From Pontibacter flavimaris (lineage in GTDB: Bacteria > Bacteroidota > Bacteroidia > Cytophagales > Hymenobacteraceae), in NCBI RefSeq assembly GCF_001907195.1, contig NZ_LVWA01000010.1, positions 1-64,000 of the forward strand: a stretch of 64,000 nucleotides of DNA. The letters run 5' to 3'. Position numbers and translations under genes: made by a program. The notes under the pieces are model-generated. The model searched no databases, was not told where the DNA came from, and saw only the letters and a list, made by a program, of their open reading frames with translations. Of this stretch, positions 51,009 to 60,271 are shown in pieces (the stretch's first letter is position 1; the number at the start of each line of letters is the position of its first letter).

Positions 51009-51677
51009 CTACGAACGCCAAAGGTACGGGAATAAGATATAAGAAACAGTGACAACGATCATGTTTATGGCGAGCAGGGTAAGCAGTTCGTCGAGGCTGG
51101 CGCTACGGTCGAGGCCATCCATGGCGTTTTTCGACATTTTAATGAGCATCAGCAGCATGGGCACGATGACCGGGAAACTAAGTATGGCCATGAGCGTGCT
51201 GCTGTTGGCGGCCTTGCTGGCGATGCTCGAGATCATGGTGAGCGAGGTGGAGAAACCCACGGCCCCCAGCAGGATGGAGAGCAGGAACATCGGCACGTCC
51301 TCCACCGGGTTGCCCAGCACAAAGCCGTAGAACACAAAGCAGATGATGGCCAGCAGCAGCATGAGCAGCGTGTTGTAGATGATCTTGGCCAGGATGATGC
51401 CCTGCGGGCTCACGATGGAGTAGAAGTACAGCAGCCGCCCACGGTTCTCCTGCATAAAGCTCTTGGCAATGGCGTTTACCGACACGAACAGAAGTATGAT
51501 CCAGAGCAGGGCGTTCCAGACCGGGGGCACCAGGATGTTGGGGCGCATGCCGAAGCTGAGGTAGCAGATAAACACCACGCTGCCCACGTACAGCAGCATA
51601 CCGTTCAGGGCGTACTTCTGCCGCCACTCCAGCACCAGGTCCTTTTGTATCAGGTATAAAATCTCTTTAAGCAGCAC
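51009..51677 (-). CDS. ccmB: heme exporter permease CcmB
   Basis: 222 aa from GTG 51677 (MLLKEILYLIQKDLVLEWRQK), six helices, the CcmB permease profile (MQENRGRLLYFYSIVSPQGIILAKIIYNTLLMLLLAIIC; FSTSLTMISSIASKA). The frame is open to 51710, but a -7 box at 51695-51702 lies within that extension. CcmB works with the ATPase CcmA, and no ccmA is present upstream or elsewhere in the window. Confidence 0.87.
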   Translation of the reverse strand: MLLKEILYLIQKDLVLEWRQKYALNGMLLYVGSVVFICYLSFGMRPNILVPPVWNALLWIILLFVSVNAIAKSFMQENRGRLLYFYSIVSPQGIILAKIIYNTLLMLLLAIICFVFYGFVLGNPVEDVPMFLLSILLGAVGFSTSLTMISSIASKAANSSTLMAILSFPVIVPMLLMLIKMSKNAMDGLDRSASLDELLTLLAINMIVVTVSYILFPYLWRS

Positions 51678-51694
51678 GTTTGTTCCTTTTACCG

Positions 51695-51702
51695 CAAAGG
51701 TA
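51695..51702 (-). promoter_or_regulatory. -7 box of the ccm operon
   Basis: TACCTTTG on the minus strand is an exact TAnnTTTG match. It starts the transcript close to 51688, about 11 nt before GTG 51677. No clear -33 TTTG is seen. Confidence 0.52.
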
Positions 51703-51969
51703 AGGCACAAATCGTTAGAAAGTAATCAGAGTTAAAAACTTAGAAGGTTGGTAAAGTATAAGCCTCCTGAAATTGGGCAGGCCAAAGCCATACTTTATAC
51801 TTTGGTGGAGGAGGTTTGGGAAGTATAAAGTAAAACCAGCGTTCTTTTCATCCTTTCGGGGCAAAGTATGAAGTATAAAACCCAGGTTGCGGTTACCCCA
51901 TCCTTACCCAGAGGAGAGCAATCGGGAAAGGCTATTTGCTAAAGGACAGAGTATAAAACCACTTATACT

Positions 51970-52700
51970 TTTCATACTTATACTTGTGGCATCGCTGAAG
52001 TTGCGGACAGGTCGCGACCTGTCCCTACAGAAGTATAAACCCATCCCTGGTTCTGTTTCACCCCTCCCCAACCCTCCCCTAAAAACAGGGGAGGGAGCTC
52101 CTGCACACGCTTAACATCCCCCTGCCCCCTTCAAAGGGGGACCTGGTTGAAGTTGCATTAGCAGCGGCTATCGACTGATTCCCAGCCTTTGGGTGGGGGT
52201 AGGGGCCCTCGACAAAGAGCGCCTATGCGAGTTTTTCCGGTGCCGAACGCTAGTGAGGCATTGCGACGTCAGGAGCAAAGGAAAAGCTCCCAGCGCGATG
52301 CCCTCCAGGCCTCCCGGCCTGGAGGGCACCAAAGCAGGAAATGAAACAATCACTTTAGTAAAACTGAGGATGAACGGCTGCTAGTAAGTATAGCTTGGTT
52401 GAGGTTGCGGGAAGCAGCAGCCAGGGAAGTATAAACCGGCAAGTATAAAAGTATGGCTCTGCGAGCCAGTCAGGTTACAAACCCAACATCATAGTAGGAC
52501 ACGAGTTGCAAACTCGCGCCAGCAGAAGGATGTCCGGAACAGCAAGTATAAAAAGGCACAAGCGGACGCTTGCGCCAGCGCAAGTATAAAAGTATGGCTC
52601 AAGTACAAGTATGGCTTTTCAAGCCAGTCGGGTTGCAAAACCGACACCATGGTAGGATACAAGTCTGAAGACTTGCACCATGTAAAAAGACAGGTATAAA
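51970..52700 (-). repeat. mosaic intergenic repeat, copy C (reverse orientation)
   Basis: A gene-free stretch between phoU and ccmB carrying, in inverted order, the modules of copies A and B. These are the 29-bp palindromic unit with one change (52115-52143), the GC-rich GGCGCTCTTTGTCGAGGGCCC module (52184-52340), several AAGTATA words, palindromes at 52499-52520 (GAGTTGCAAACTC type) and 52556-52576, and an added one around 52660-52690 (AAGTCTGAAGACTT). Between the modules the sequence is also similar to copy A, including GCATCGCGCTG and TTGGTTGAGGTTGC-like ends. Confidence 0.82.
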
Positions 52701-52821
52701 TTTATACTTCCACAAACATCGTTACTTAGATTATAAAGTATAAACCCTCTCTCGCCCATCTTCCACTTACCCTGCCATTGCCTGGGGTAGGGGCCTTATA
52801 GAATGCATTAGGCAAACAAGA

Positions 52822-52848
52822 AAGCACGAACCGCCATGGCCCGTGCTT
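52822..52848 (-). terminator. possible terminator after phoU
   Basis: AAGCACG (52822-52828) pairs with CGTGCTT (52842-52848), about 60 nt after phoU. The T tract is poor. Confidence 0.5.
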
Positions 52849-52906
52849 CAGAGTTTATACTTTATATTCTGACGAATCAGCAATGACGCAACCCAACCAG
52901 CAGCAA

Positions 52907-53596
52907 TTAATCCTCGTCCTCTTTCTTCTTCTTTTTCTTGTCTGACTTGTGCTTCACCACCTTGGCATCGCGGTAGAAGATAATCTCCTCGGCAATGTTG
53001 GTTACCTGGTCGCCCACGCGCTCCAGCTTTTTGATGATGGAAAGTATGGCCAGTGCCTCCGTGATCCTGTCCGGGTTCTCTGCCATGAACTTGGTCACGA
53101 TGGCGTCGGACTTGCGGTAGATCTTGTTCAGCGTTTTGTCGCTCTTGATGATGGCCTTGGCCAGGGCGGTGTCGTTGTTCTGGAAGGCGGTGCGGGAATC
53201 GGCCAGCATCTTCAGCGCCTCATCATACATCTGCACCACGTTCGTGAGCTCCAACAACTCGGGGTTGGCGGGCGAGCCCATCTTCTTCACGAAGCGGGCA
53301 ATCCCCTCGGCAGTGTCGCCCAGGCGCTCCAGGTTCGAGTTGATCTTGAGCACGGCCAGCACCAGGCGAAGGTCCACGGCCACGGGCGTAAACAATGCGA
53401 AGAAGTTCTCGCACATGCGGTCTATCTTAATGTCGAACTGGTTTACCTTGCGGTCGCGCTTGATTACCAGTTTGGCCAACTCCACGTCGGCATTCAGCAT
53501 GGCCTCGCGCCCGGCCTGCAGCTGGTACTCCACCAGGTCCCACATCTCCAGGAGCTTGGTCTTGAGCCGTTTTAACTCTGTATCAAATTGTGCCAT
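52907..53596 (-). CDS. phoU: phosphate signalling regulator PhoU
   Basis: 229 aa. Two PhoU helical repeats with metal-binding-type motifs (EYQLQAGREAML..., ELLELTNVVQMYDEALKML; ELERVGDQVTNIAEEIIFY). The C-terminus is a Lys/Asp/Glu-rich tail (KHKSDKKKKKKEDED). PhoU restrains PstSCAB-linked kinase signalling under phosphate sufficiency. Last gene of the pst cluster, 58 nt after pstB. Confidence 0.93.
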   Translation of the reverse strand: MAQFDTELKRLKTKLLEMWDLVEYQLQAGREAMLNADVELAKLVIKRDRKVNQFDIKIDRMCENFFALFTPVAVDLRLVLAVLKINSNLERLGDTAEGIARFVKKMGSPANPELLELTNVVQMYDEALKMLADSRTAFQNNDTALAKAIIKSDKTLNKIYRKSDAIVTKFMAENPDRITEALAILSIIKKLERVGDQVTNIAEEIIFYRDAKVVKHKSDKKKKKKEDED

Positions 53597-53654
53597 TTAA
53601 GTCTTATTTTGTGGGTGAGTATCTAGAACGTGTAAGGACCAAAGTATGGCCTGA

Positions 53655-54419
53655 TCAACCAAAGCGGCCCGTGATGTAGTTCTGGGTGCGCTCCTCTTTC
53701 GGGCTGGTGAACATGGTCTTGGTCTTGTTATACTCCACCAGCTCGCCCATGTAAAAGAAGGCGGTATGATCGCTTACGCGGCCTGCCTGCTGCATGTTGT
53801 GCGTCACGATCACAATGGTGTAGTCGTTCTTGAGGTCGTAGATCAGCTCCTCGATTTTTGCCGTGGAGATGGGGTCCAGGGCCGACGCCGGCTCGTCCAT
53901 CAGCAGCACCGACGGAGAGATGGCCAGCGCGCGCGCGATGCACAAACGCTGCTGCTGTCCGCCCGAGAGCGCCAGCGCGGATTTATCGAGCTTATCCTTT
54001 ACCTCCTCCCAGAGCGCGGCATGGCGCAACGACTGCTCGGCAGCCTCCTCCAGCACCGACTTCTTCTTGATGCCCTGTATCTTCAGGCCGTACACCACGT
54101 TCTCAAAAATACTCTTCGGGAAGGGGTTTGGCTTCTGGAACACCATGCCCACCTCTTTCCGCAGCTCATCCACGCGCACATCTTTCTGGTAAATGTCACG
54201 GCCGTCCAGCAGGATCTGCCCGTCCACCCTGAAACCGTCGATGTAGTCGTTCATGCGGTTAAAGGTGCGCAGAAAGGTGGACTTGCCACAGCCCGACGGA
54301 CCGATAAAGGCTGTCACGGCCTTCTCTTCCATGACTATGTTAATGCCCTTCAGCGCGTGGAAGTCCCCGTAGTATGCGTTGAGGTCTAAGGCCTCCAGCT
54401 TGTCATTTTTCTTGCTCAT
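53655..54419 (-). CDS. pstB: phosphate ABC transporter ATPase PstB
   Basis: 254 aa from ATG 54419 ([18 protein letters not shown]). Walker [11 protein letters not shown]-loop [11 protein letters not shown], signature [15 protein letters not shown], Walker [14 protein letters not shown]-loop IVTHN. All are typical of PstB. Drives high-affinity phosphate uptake with PstA and PstC. An alternative start is four codons upstream. Confidence 0.96.
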   Translation of the reverse strand: MSKKNDKLEALDLNAYYGDFHALKGINIVMEEKAVTAFIGPSGCGKSTFLRTFNRMNDYIDGFRVDGQILLDGRDIYQKDVRVDELRKEVGMVFQKPNPFPKSIFENVVYGLKIQGIKKKSVLEEAAEQSLRHAALWEEVKDKLDKSALALSGGQQQRLCIARALAISPSVLLMDEPASALDPISTAKIEELIYDLKNDYTIVIVTHNMQQAGRVSDHTAFFYMGELVEYNKTKTMFTSPKEERTQNYITGRFG

Positions 54420-54486
54420 TTTATAAAACAATACAAAGGGTAAAAAGCACAGGGCTCGCCCTGTAAAAGTATGGATTCGGGCTGCC

Positions 54487-55344
54487 TTACCACTTTATTT
54501 TACGCTGCTGCCTGTTGCGCAGGTACACGGCAATGCCGTTGAGCAGGAAAGTGATGACCAGCAGTGCAATAATAGCGGCGGCGGCGTTCTCCAGGAAGGC
54601 CGCCTGTGGCCTGGAGGTCCAGTTAAAGATCTGGATGGGCAGCACGGTGAACTCATCCAGCGGCGAGCTCGGTGTGAATGGCACGTAAGCCAGCGCCCCG
54701 ATCACGATCAGCGGCGCCGTTTCGCCCACTGCCCTGGAGAGGGCCAGGATGATGCCCGTCAGGATGCTGCCAAAGGAAGCGGGCAGTACCTGGTTCCACA
54801 CCGTCTGCCACTTGGAGGCCCCCAGCGCGTAGGAGCCGTCGCGGATGCTGCGCGGCACCGCCTTGATCGCCTCGCGCGTCGTCACGATGATGATCGGGAG
54901 GATGAGCAGCGACAGCGTGAGCGCGCCCGCCAGCAGGCTGCTGCCCAGGCGCATCTGGCGCACAAATATTTCCAGGCCCAGCAAGCCATAGATGATGGAC
55001 GGCACCCCGGCCAGGTTGGCAATGTTTATCTCCAGGAAATTGGCCCACCTGCCTTTCCTGCCATACTCCTCTAAGTATAAACCGGCTGCCACGCCCAGCG
55101 GCAGGGCTATCAGGGTGGTAAGCACCAGAATCCAAAGAGTGCCGACCCAGGCCGTCAGGATGCCGGCACGGCTGGCCCTGCGCGAGGGCAGGCTCGTTAA
55201 AAAGTCCCAGTCCAGGCGTCTGGATCCTTCTATGATAATGTCGATCAGGAAAATACCCAGCACCACCAGTCCTATAAAGGTACAGAAGATGCCGAAGACC
55301 TGAAAGGCTTTGTCCTTTAACCTGTTGCGTTCAGAGTTAGTCAT
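54487..55344 (-). CDS. pstA: phosphate ABC transporter permease PstA
   Basis: 285 aa, six helices. The BPD-type permease motif [32 protein letters not shown] (EAA loop) is present, followed by [22 protein letters not shown]. The start is ATG 55344 in AAAAGTATG and overlaps the pstC stop by 8 nt. Confidence 0.95.
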   Translation of the reverse strand: MTNSERNRLKDKAFQVFGIFCTFIGLVVLGIFLIDIIIEGSRRLDWDFLTSLPSRRASRAGILTAWVGTLWILVLTTLIALPLGVAAGLYLEEYGRKGRWANFLEINIANLAGVPSIIYGLLGLEIFVRQMRLGSSLLAGALTLSLLILPIIIVTTREAIKAVPRSIRDGSYALGASKWQTVWNQVLPASFGSILTGIILALSRAVGETAPLIVIGALAYVPFTPSSPLDEFTVLPIQIFNWTSRPQAAFLENAAAAIIALLVITFLLNGIAVYLRNRQQRKIKW

Positions 55345-56212
55345 ACTTTTCCTGGTATTTCTTTTTAATCCAGAAGCTGAGGTTGTTCAGCGCGAACGTG
55401 AAGATGAACAGCGTGATACCCGCCGCGAAAATGGTTTTATACTCCAGCGAGCCCTGCGGCACGTCGCCCATACTTACCTGCACAATGTAGGTGGTGATGG
55501 TCTCGATGGGCACCAGCGGGTTCATGGTAAGGCGCGGCTGCTGGCCGGCGGCAATGGCCACGATCATGGTCTCGCCCACGGCACGGGAGATAGCAAGTAT
55601 AACCGACACTATAATACCCGAGGAGGCGGCCGGCACCATCACCCCGAAAGAAGTCTGCAGCCTGGTGGAGCCCATCCCGTAGGCGGCCTCCCGCAGCGAG
55701 CGCGGCACAGAGCTGATGGCGTCCTCGCTTAGTGAGGAAATCATCGGGATGATCATGATACCCATCACAATACCGGCTGACAGGGCGTTGAAACCGGCCA
55801 TCCCGGGTATGATCTGCTGCAGAAAGGGCGTAACCACAGTTAAGGCGAAGAAACCGTACACTACCGTTGGGATAGTGGCCAGCACCTCCAGCAGCGGCTT
55901 TACGATCTGGCGCATGCGGGCGTGGGCGTACTCGTTCAGGTAAATAGCGATGGTTAGGCCCAGGGGCAGCGCCACCGCGATGGCAATAAGGGTGGTGAGC
56001 AGGGTGCCTGCTACCAGGGGCATGATGCCGAACTTCTTGTTGGCAAAGAGCGGGGTCCATTCTTTCTCCGTGAGGAACTCCACAATGGATACCTGCCTGA
56101 AGAAGCCGATGGACTCCGAGAGCAAGACCCAGATAATGCCTATGGTAACAAGAACCGTGATGACAGCTGATAACCACAACAGGCCCTCGATAATTTTTTC
56201 GGATACTCTCAA
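55337..56212 (-). CDS. pstC: phosphate ABC transporter permease PstC
   Basis: 291 aa, six helices, EAA loop [32 protein letters not shown], then [25 protein letters not shown], both hallmark PstC features. TTG start at 56212 ([10 protein letters not shown]). Lies 79 nt after pstS. Confidence 0.94.
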   Translation of the reverse strand: MRVSEKIIEGLLWLSAVITVLVTIGIIWVLLSESIGFFRQVSIVEFLTEKEWTPLFANKKFGIMPLVAGTLLTTLIAIAVALPLGLTIAIYLNEYAHARMRQIVKPLLEVLATIPTVVYGFFALTVVTPFLQQIIPGMAGFNALSAGIVMGIMIIPMISSLSEDAISSVPRSLREAAYGMGSTRLQTSFGVMVPAASSGIIVSVILAISRAVGETMIVAIAAGQQPRLTMNPLVPIETITTYIVQVSMGDVPQGSLEYKTIFAAGITLFIFTFALNNLSFWIKKKYQEKYD

Positions 56213-56291
56213 GGTGCACCTTTATTTTAAGTAACCCGGGCGCAGCAGCTTACACGCCACTACACCCGGGTTGTTTCATTCAGTTTAACGA

Positions 56292-57287
56292 TTACTGCTG
56301 GGCGGTAGCCGCTCCCTTACCGGATACGAACTGCTCGAACTTCTGCTGCTGCTCTTTATACAGCTCGTCCGGCAGCGGAATGTAACCCACCTCCTCGGAC
56401 AGCACAGCGGCGTTCTCCAGGTAGAAGTTCACAAAGTCCACCACCTCCGGGCGCTCCACCGCCTTAGACTGTACATAGATGAACAGCGGGCGCGAAAGCG
56501 GGGCATAGGAACCGTCCTTCACCGTTTCCAGGGATGCCACAATAGCGCCTTTGCCGTTGCTGTCGTCCCCATCGTCTACGGCTACAGCCTTTAGCTTGCC
56601 CTGGTTCTCCTCATAATAGGCCAGGCCGAAGAAGCCAAGCGCATACTTGTCGGTAGACACGCCCTGTACCAGCACATTATCGTCCTCGCTGGCGGTAAAG
56701 TCGCCGCGGCTTGAGTGGCTCTTGCCCACAATCGCCTCGGTGAAGTAGTCATAGGTTCCGGACTCAACGCCTGGGCCATACAGGTGAATCTCCTGGTCAG
56801 GCCACTCCGGACGGATCTGGTTCCAGCGTTTGATCTTGCCTTGTGCCGCCGGCTCCCAGATCTTCTTCAGCTCCGCCACCGTGATCTCTTTCACCCAATC
56901 ATTCTCAGGGTGCACCACCACCGTCAGGCCATCGTAGGCAACCGGAATCTCCAGGTATGCAAGGCCGTTCTGCTCCGCTGTTTTAGCCTCTTCGTCATTG
57001 ATCGGGCGGGATGCGTTCGTAATATCGATTTCGCCTCTGGAGAATTTCTTAAAGCCGCTGCCTGAGCCGGACACGCCCACCGTTACTCTCACGTCAGGTG
57101 CCTCGGCGCGGTACTCTTCCGCCACGGCCTCTGTTATAGGGTATACCGTGGAAGAGCCGTCTATCTGCACACTTCCCGTAAGGTCGGAACCGCCTTCGCT
57201 CCCGGCGTTACCGCCGCAGGCGCTGAATAGCACGGTGGCCCCCACAAGTACGGCAGCATTTAAGTTGGTAAGCTTTAACTTTAACAT
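56292..57287 (-). CDS. pstS: phosphate-binding lipoprotein PstS
   Basis: 331 aa from ATG 57287. Lipobox VLFSACGG. Type II periplasmic phosphate-binding protein: GSVQIDGSSTVYPITEAVAEEY (conserved GSSTVYP phosphate loop), VSGSGSGFKKFSRGEIDITNASRP and GPGVESGTYDYFTEAIVG (second binding loop). It hands phosphate to PstCA. Confidence 0.95.
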   Translation of the reverse strand: MLKLKLTNLNAAVLVGATVLFSACGGNAGSEGGSDLTGSVQIDGSSTVYPITEAVAEEYRAEAPDVRVTVGVSGSGSGFKKFSRGEIDITNASRPINDEEAKTAEQNGLAYLEIPVAYDGLTVVVHPENDWVKEITVAELKKIWEPAAQGKIKRWNQIRPEWPDQEIHLYGPGVESGTYDYFTEAIVGKSHSSRGDFTASEDDNVLVQGVSTDKYALGFFGLAYYEENQGKLKAVAVDDGDDSNGKGAIVASLETVKDGSYAPLSRPLFIYVQSKAVERPEVVDFVNFYLENAAVLSEEVGYIPLPDELYKEQQQKFEQFVSGKGAATAQQ

Positions 57288-57399
57288 AAGCCAGTGTTTG
57301 GTTAGAGTGTTGTTTAAAATCCTGTTAGCAGGCACCATGAATTTTTGCTTTATACTTGGATGCCTTGTAAGTAGTTATGAAAGCGATATGGCCAGGGCT

Positions 57400-58584
57400 T
57401 TACAGCGCCACCTCCAGCTGCAGCCTGAACTGGTAGCCGTTGTCTCTGCCGGGAAAGTCCTGCAGGGTTACGTCGCTCTGTACCTTTAAGCTGTGCCCCA
57501 CGATGTACTTGGAAAGCCCCAGCGTGTACTGCTCCTGCGCCAGCAGGCTTGTCTCCCGCTCCGGATTATAGGTGGTGTAGCGCCCGGCCACTTCCCAGTC
57601 GGACTTAAAAAGGTATCCTGCCTGTATATTGAAGGCGTCGCCCGTCACGAAGGTCTCGTCTACCTGTCCCTCCTCGGTCGTGGTTATCACCGGGCCGTCC
57701 GGAGCGGAGCGGCGGGCAAACTCTGCCATCGTGGAGAAGCCCCTGTACTTGAACATGGCATCCACAAAGATGGTGTGCAGGTCACGCTGCCCGCTCAGGA
57801 AATCACCGAGCTGCCCTTGGGAGCGATTGGTGTCGTCGTTAAAGTTGTAGGCGGCGGCAAGAGCCAGCTTCGGGCTTTCCTCACGGTAAATGTCGCTGCC
57901 CACATAGGCCCCGCCGCCCTCAAACTCACCCAGCGGAAAGATTTCTGCCTGTGCCGTATAGCTGTACCCGCCGGTGTTGTTGACGGCTATGTTGCGGCCC
58001 TCACCCATAGACAGCGCAGCGCTTTCGCGGAGAACCATCTGGCCAAGCTGGTGGGTGTGGTGTAGCTGCAGGCCCGCTTCGCGGTCCAGGCTGAAGCGGG
58101 AGTTCAGCAGGCTGCGGTCCACAAACTGCATCTTATGGGAGGAGACAATGTGCTCGCGGTTGCCGGGCAGCTTGGTCTGCCCCACCCACAGTTCCCAGTT
58201 TGGTCTGAAGTGCCACTTGGCCACGGCGTCTAACACAATGCTGTTGGCGTTGTCAAACATCTCCGGGTTATCATTGCCGATGTCGTTGTTGCTCAGGCCG
58301 AGCGCAATCTTATACTCCAGTTTAGGCGAGTAGGCGAAGCCTTCAAGCTTCAGGCGGGCCCTGCGGATCAGGAGGCGGTCTTTCCACTCACCCGACCCAC
58401 TTGTAGTGGAGCCTTGGTAGAGCGTTTGGAAGCGGGCACCCAATTTGAGGCTGAAGGAGGAGTCGGCGGCAATGAATTGCAGGCCTTTGCCGAACTTGGA
58501 ATCATTAACGCTCTGAGCCTGAGCGGTGCCTATGCCGAGGCACCCCAAAGCCACAACAATTGCGCTTCTTAGCTTTTTGTACAC
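57400..58584 (-). CDS. phosphate-selective porin (OprO/OprP-type)
   Basis: 394 aa from the likely GTG start at 58584 (MYKKLRSAIVVALGCLGIGTAQAQ, a signal peptide). A longer frame to 58659 lacks that. The barrel pattern has FSLKLGARFQTLYQG, YKIALGLSNNDIG, FRPNWELWVGQTKLPGNREHI (about residue 140) and the C-terminal DVTLQDFPGRDNGYQFRLQLEVAL. This is the family of phosphate/polyphosphate-selective outer-membrane porins. It is first in the porin-pst operon, which supports a phosphate role. Confidence 0.87.
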   Translation of the reverse strand: MYKKLRSAIVVALGCLGIGTAQAQSVNDSKFGKGLQFIAADSSFSLKLGARFQTLYQGSTTSGSGEWKDRLLIRRARLKLEGFAYSPKLEYKIALGLSNNDIGNDNPEMFDNANSIVLDAVAKWHFRPNWELWVGQTKLPGNREHIVSSHKMQFVDRSLLNSRFSLDREAGLQLHHTHQLGQMVLRESAALSMGEGRNIAVNNTGGYSYTAQAEIFPLGEFEGGGAYVGSDIYREESPKLALAAAYNFNDDTNRSQGQLGDFLSGQRDLHTIFVDAMFKYRGFSTMAEFARRSAPDGPVITTTEEGQVDETFVTGDAFNIQAGYLFKSDWEVAGRYTTYNPERETSLLAQEQYTLGLSKYIVGHSLKVQSDVTLQDFPGRDNGYQFRLQLEVAL

Positions 58585-58805
58585 GATACTTTCAGTTGGG
58601 TGAGAAATAAAACTAATTCGTAGTACTGATTTAATTTGCCAGCATACTTTATAAAGCAAGTATACCTTTCAATTCTAGTGAAAACCTGTAGTAGCAGCTG
58701 TTGCTTGTGGCGCCGGTAGTTAGTCAGGCTATCAGCACTACGGTTTCTTCGCTCTAGTCAGGAGCGGCGCATGCCACTGTTACTACGCTGCAAAATAAGT
58801 GTATT
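58585..58805. other. leader region of the porin-pst operon
   Basis: About 220 nt without a gene, between the candidate PHO box and the porin start. It contains two AAGTATA-type words (58650-58672). A near-match -7 box TTATTTTG (minus, 58789-58796) lies about 10 nt from the PHO array. No riboswitch was recognised. Confidence 0.5.
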
Positions 58806-58849
58806 AATGTTACTGCCGGTTTACCGCAATGTTAAGCTAATGTTAAGCT
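58806..58849 (-). promoter_or_regulatory. candidate PHO box array, four 11-bp units
   Basis: Four direct units with an 11-bp period: AATGTTACTGC (58806-58816), CGGTTTACCGC (58817-58827), AATGTTAAGCT (58828-58838), AATGTTAAGCT (58839-58849). The last two are identical. On the minus strand this reads TTAACA-N5-TTAACA, the classic tandem PhoP/PhoB half-site spacing. It lies upstream of the porin-pst operon in the right orientation to activate it. Confidence 0.72.
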
Positions 58850-59019
58850 TTTGAGGCTGGCGTTTTCGGCCCTCCCCTGATAGGCCTGTGTAGGTTGGAT
58901 CCTCATAGCGCCCGCGGATTCCCTTTGGTGTACAATAGAAAAAGCTACCCGGGGGCGCTCGTTGGCGAAGGTTCTGGTCAGGGCGTCGTTGCGATCCACC
59001 TTATACCCTAACGCAAAAA

Positions 59020-59053
59020 AAGGCTGCCACAAATGTACATTTGTGGCAGCCTT
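59020..59053 (-). terminator. terminator after the beta-helix lipoprotein gene
   Basis: A perfect palindrome, two 17-bp arms meeting at 59036/59037. Six A on the left give a T tract on the minus strand. It lies 22 nt past the gene stop. Confidence 0.87.
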
Positions 59054-59074
59054 CAGTATGGTTATTAAATCCGG

Positions 59075-60202
59075 TTAGAACTTATAGCCAGTCCAGCTGA
59101 ATACGGATGTGTCAGCGCCAGTATTAGCAGTGTTAGCTGTGATGGTAGCGTTGTCGGGGTTTTTAACTTCCTGGCCTTTAACCGTCACACCGGTGTGGTG
59201 ATACTCAACAACAGTACCGGCATTTCCATTGCCCTTGCCGTCCGTCAGGTCGATCAGGTCGGTGGCGGTACCGCCTTTGATGAGCAGGTTGGTGATATGG
59301 GCTTTAGCGCCTCTACGTACTTTCACCGCGTCCTGCATCTCAAAAGCAGACTCGTTCACGATCGTGATGTTCTTGAAGATGAAATCAGACTGGTTCACGT
59401 CGCCAGGAGTGTTGCCATCCAGGTTGCCGTCAAGCTCAGCGCCTCTTGGGTCAGACTCTGTACTGGTATAGCCGGCCTTCCAAACACCATAGGCGTTATC
59501 CAGTGTGCCCGACCAGCCCTGCGTTACATCAAACATATCGTCGTCAGAATCTATCACTATCAGGTTCTTTACATTTACTGAACCACCAAAGAACTCTACA
59601 GCGTCATCAGCACCATACGGTATGTAAACGTTCTCGATTTTTGTGCCGCTTCCCACGCCATTTAGCGTTAGGCCGTTGTGCTCGATATCGGCGGAGGATT
59701 TTGCGCCGGTATACTCCAGGATGAGGTACTCGATTACGCCCGAGTTGTCGTTGTCAACATCGCCGCCATAGATTACGGCCGGGTTAACTTCCGTGGTGCC
59801 GGTAGTAACTTTGCCAGCCGGGCCGGAAAGTCTTGCCTTACCGTTAAGGATCAAACCACCCCAGTCGCCCTGCTTGGGATCAGCCGCAGCAGACGTTATT
59901 TTAACCGGCTTATCGGCTGTGCCGTTCACAAAGATCTGGCCACCTTGCTCCACAAGAATGTACTTGTTGAAACCCTTGTCAGCTTTGATAACGGTGCCCG
60001 CCGGAATACGGAGTTTTCCGCCCTCCACTACAAGCAGAGAGCCTGTTAATTTATATTCGATATTTGGATCAAGTGTTACCTCCGTGGAAATATCACCGCT
60101 TAGTTCATTGCTTACAACAGGGGTTGGTGTTGATTCATCATCATCTTTGCATGAGAATAACCCGAACGGAATCATCAGTAGGTAAAGGATTGTCTTTTTC
60201 AT
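59075..60202 (-). CDS. beta-helix-like lipoprotein paired with a TonB receptor
   Basis: 375 aa. Signal peptide with lipobox LFSC (Cys18). The mature part is rich in strands and turns with NGTADKPVKITSA, DWGGLILNGKARLSG and alternating IENVYIPYGADDAVEFFGGSVNVKNLIVIDSDDDMFDV, the pattern of a right-handed parallel beta-helix. Proteins of this kind are often annotated as hypothetical in Bacteroidota and often follow a TonB receptor, as here (69 nt downstream). Function unknown; location next to the pst operon raises a phosphate or metal role but does not prove it. Confidence 0.8.
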   Translation of the reverse strand: MKKTILYLLMIPFGLFSCKDDDESTPTPVVSNELSGDISTEVTLDPNIEYKLTGSLLVVEGGKLRIPAGTVIKADKGFNKYILVEQGGQIFVNGTADKPVKITSAAADPKQGDWGGLILNGKARLSGPAGKVTTGTTEVNPAVIYGGDVDNDNSGVIEYLILEYTGAKSSADIEHNGLTLNGVGSGTKIENVYIPYGADDAVEFFGGSVNVKNLIVIDSDDDMFDVTQGWSGTLDNAYGVWKAGYTSTESDPRGAELDGNLDGNTPGDVNQSDFIFKNITIVNESAFEMQDAVKVRRGAKAHITNLLIKGGTATDLIDLTDGKGNGNAGTVVEYHHTGVTVKGQEVKNPDNATITANTANTGADTSVFSWTGYKF

Positions 60203-60271
60203 TTTCTTGATTGTTTATACAATATTAGGAATGAGATATCAACTGAATATGAACGGATTATTAACTAATTG

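Noticed and set aside
58832..59032. A 66-codon minus-strand open frame
   Set aside because: It overlaps the candidate PHO box and the terminator at 59020-59053 and has no recognisable features.
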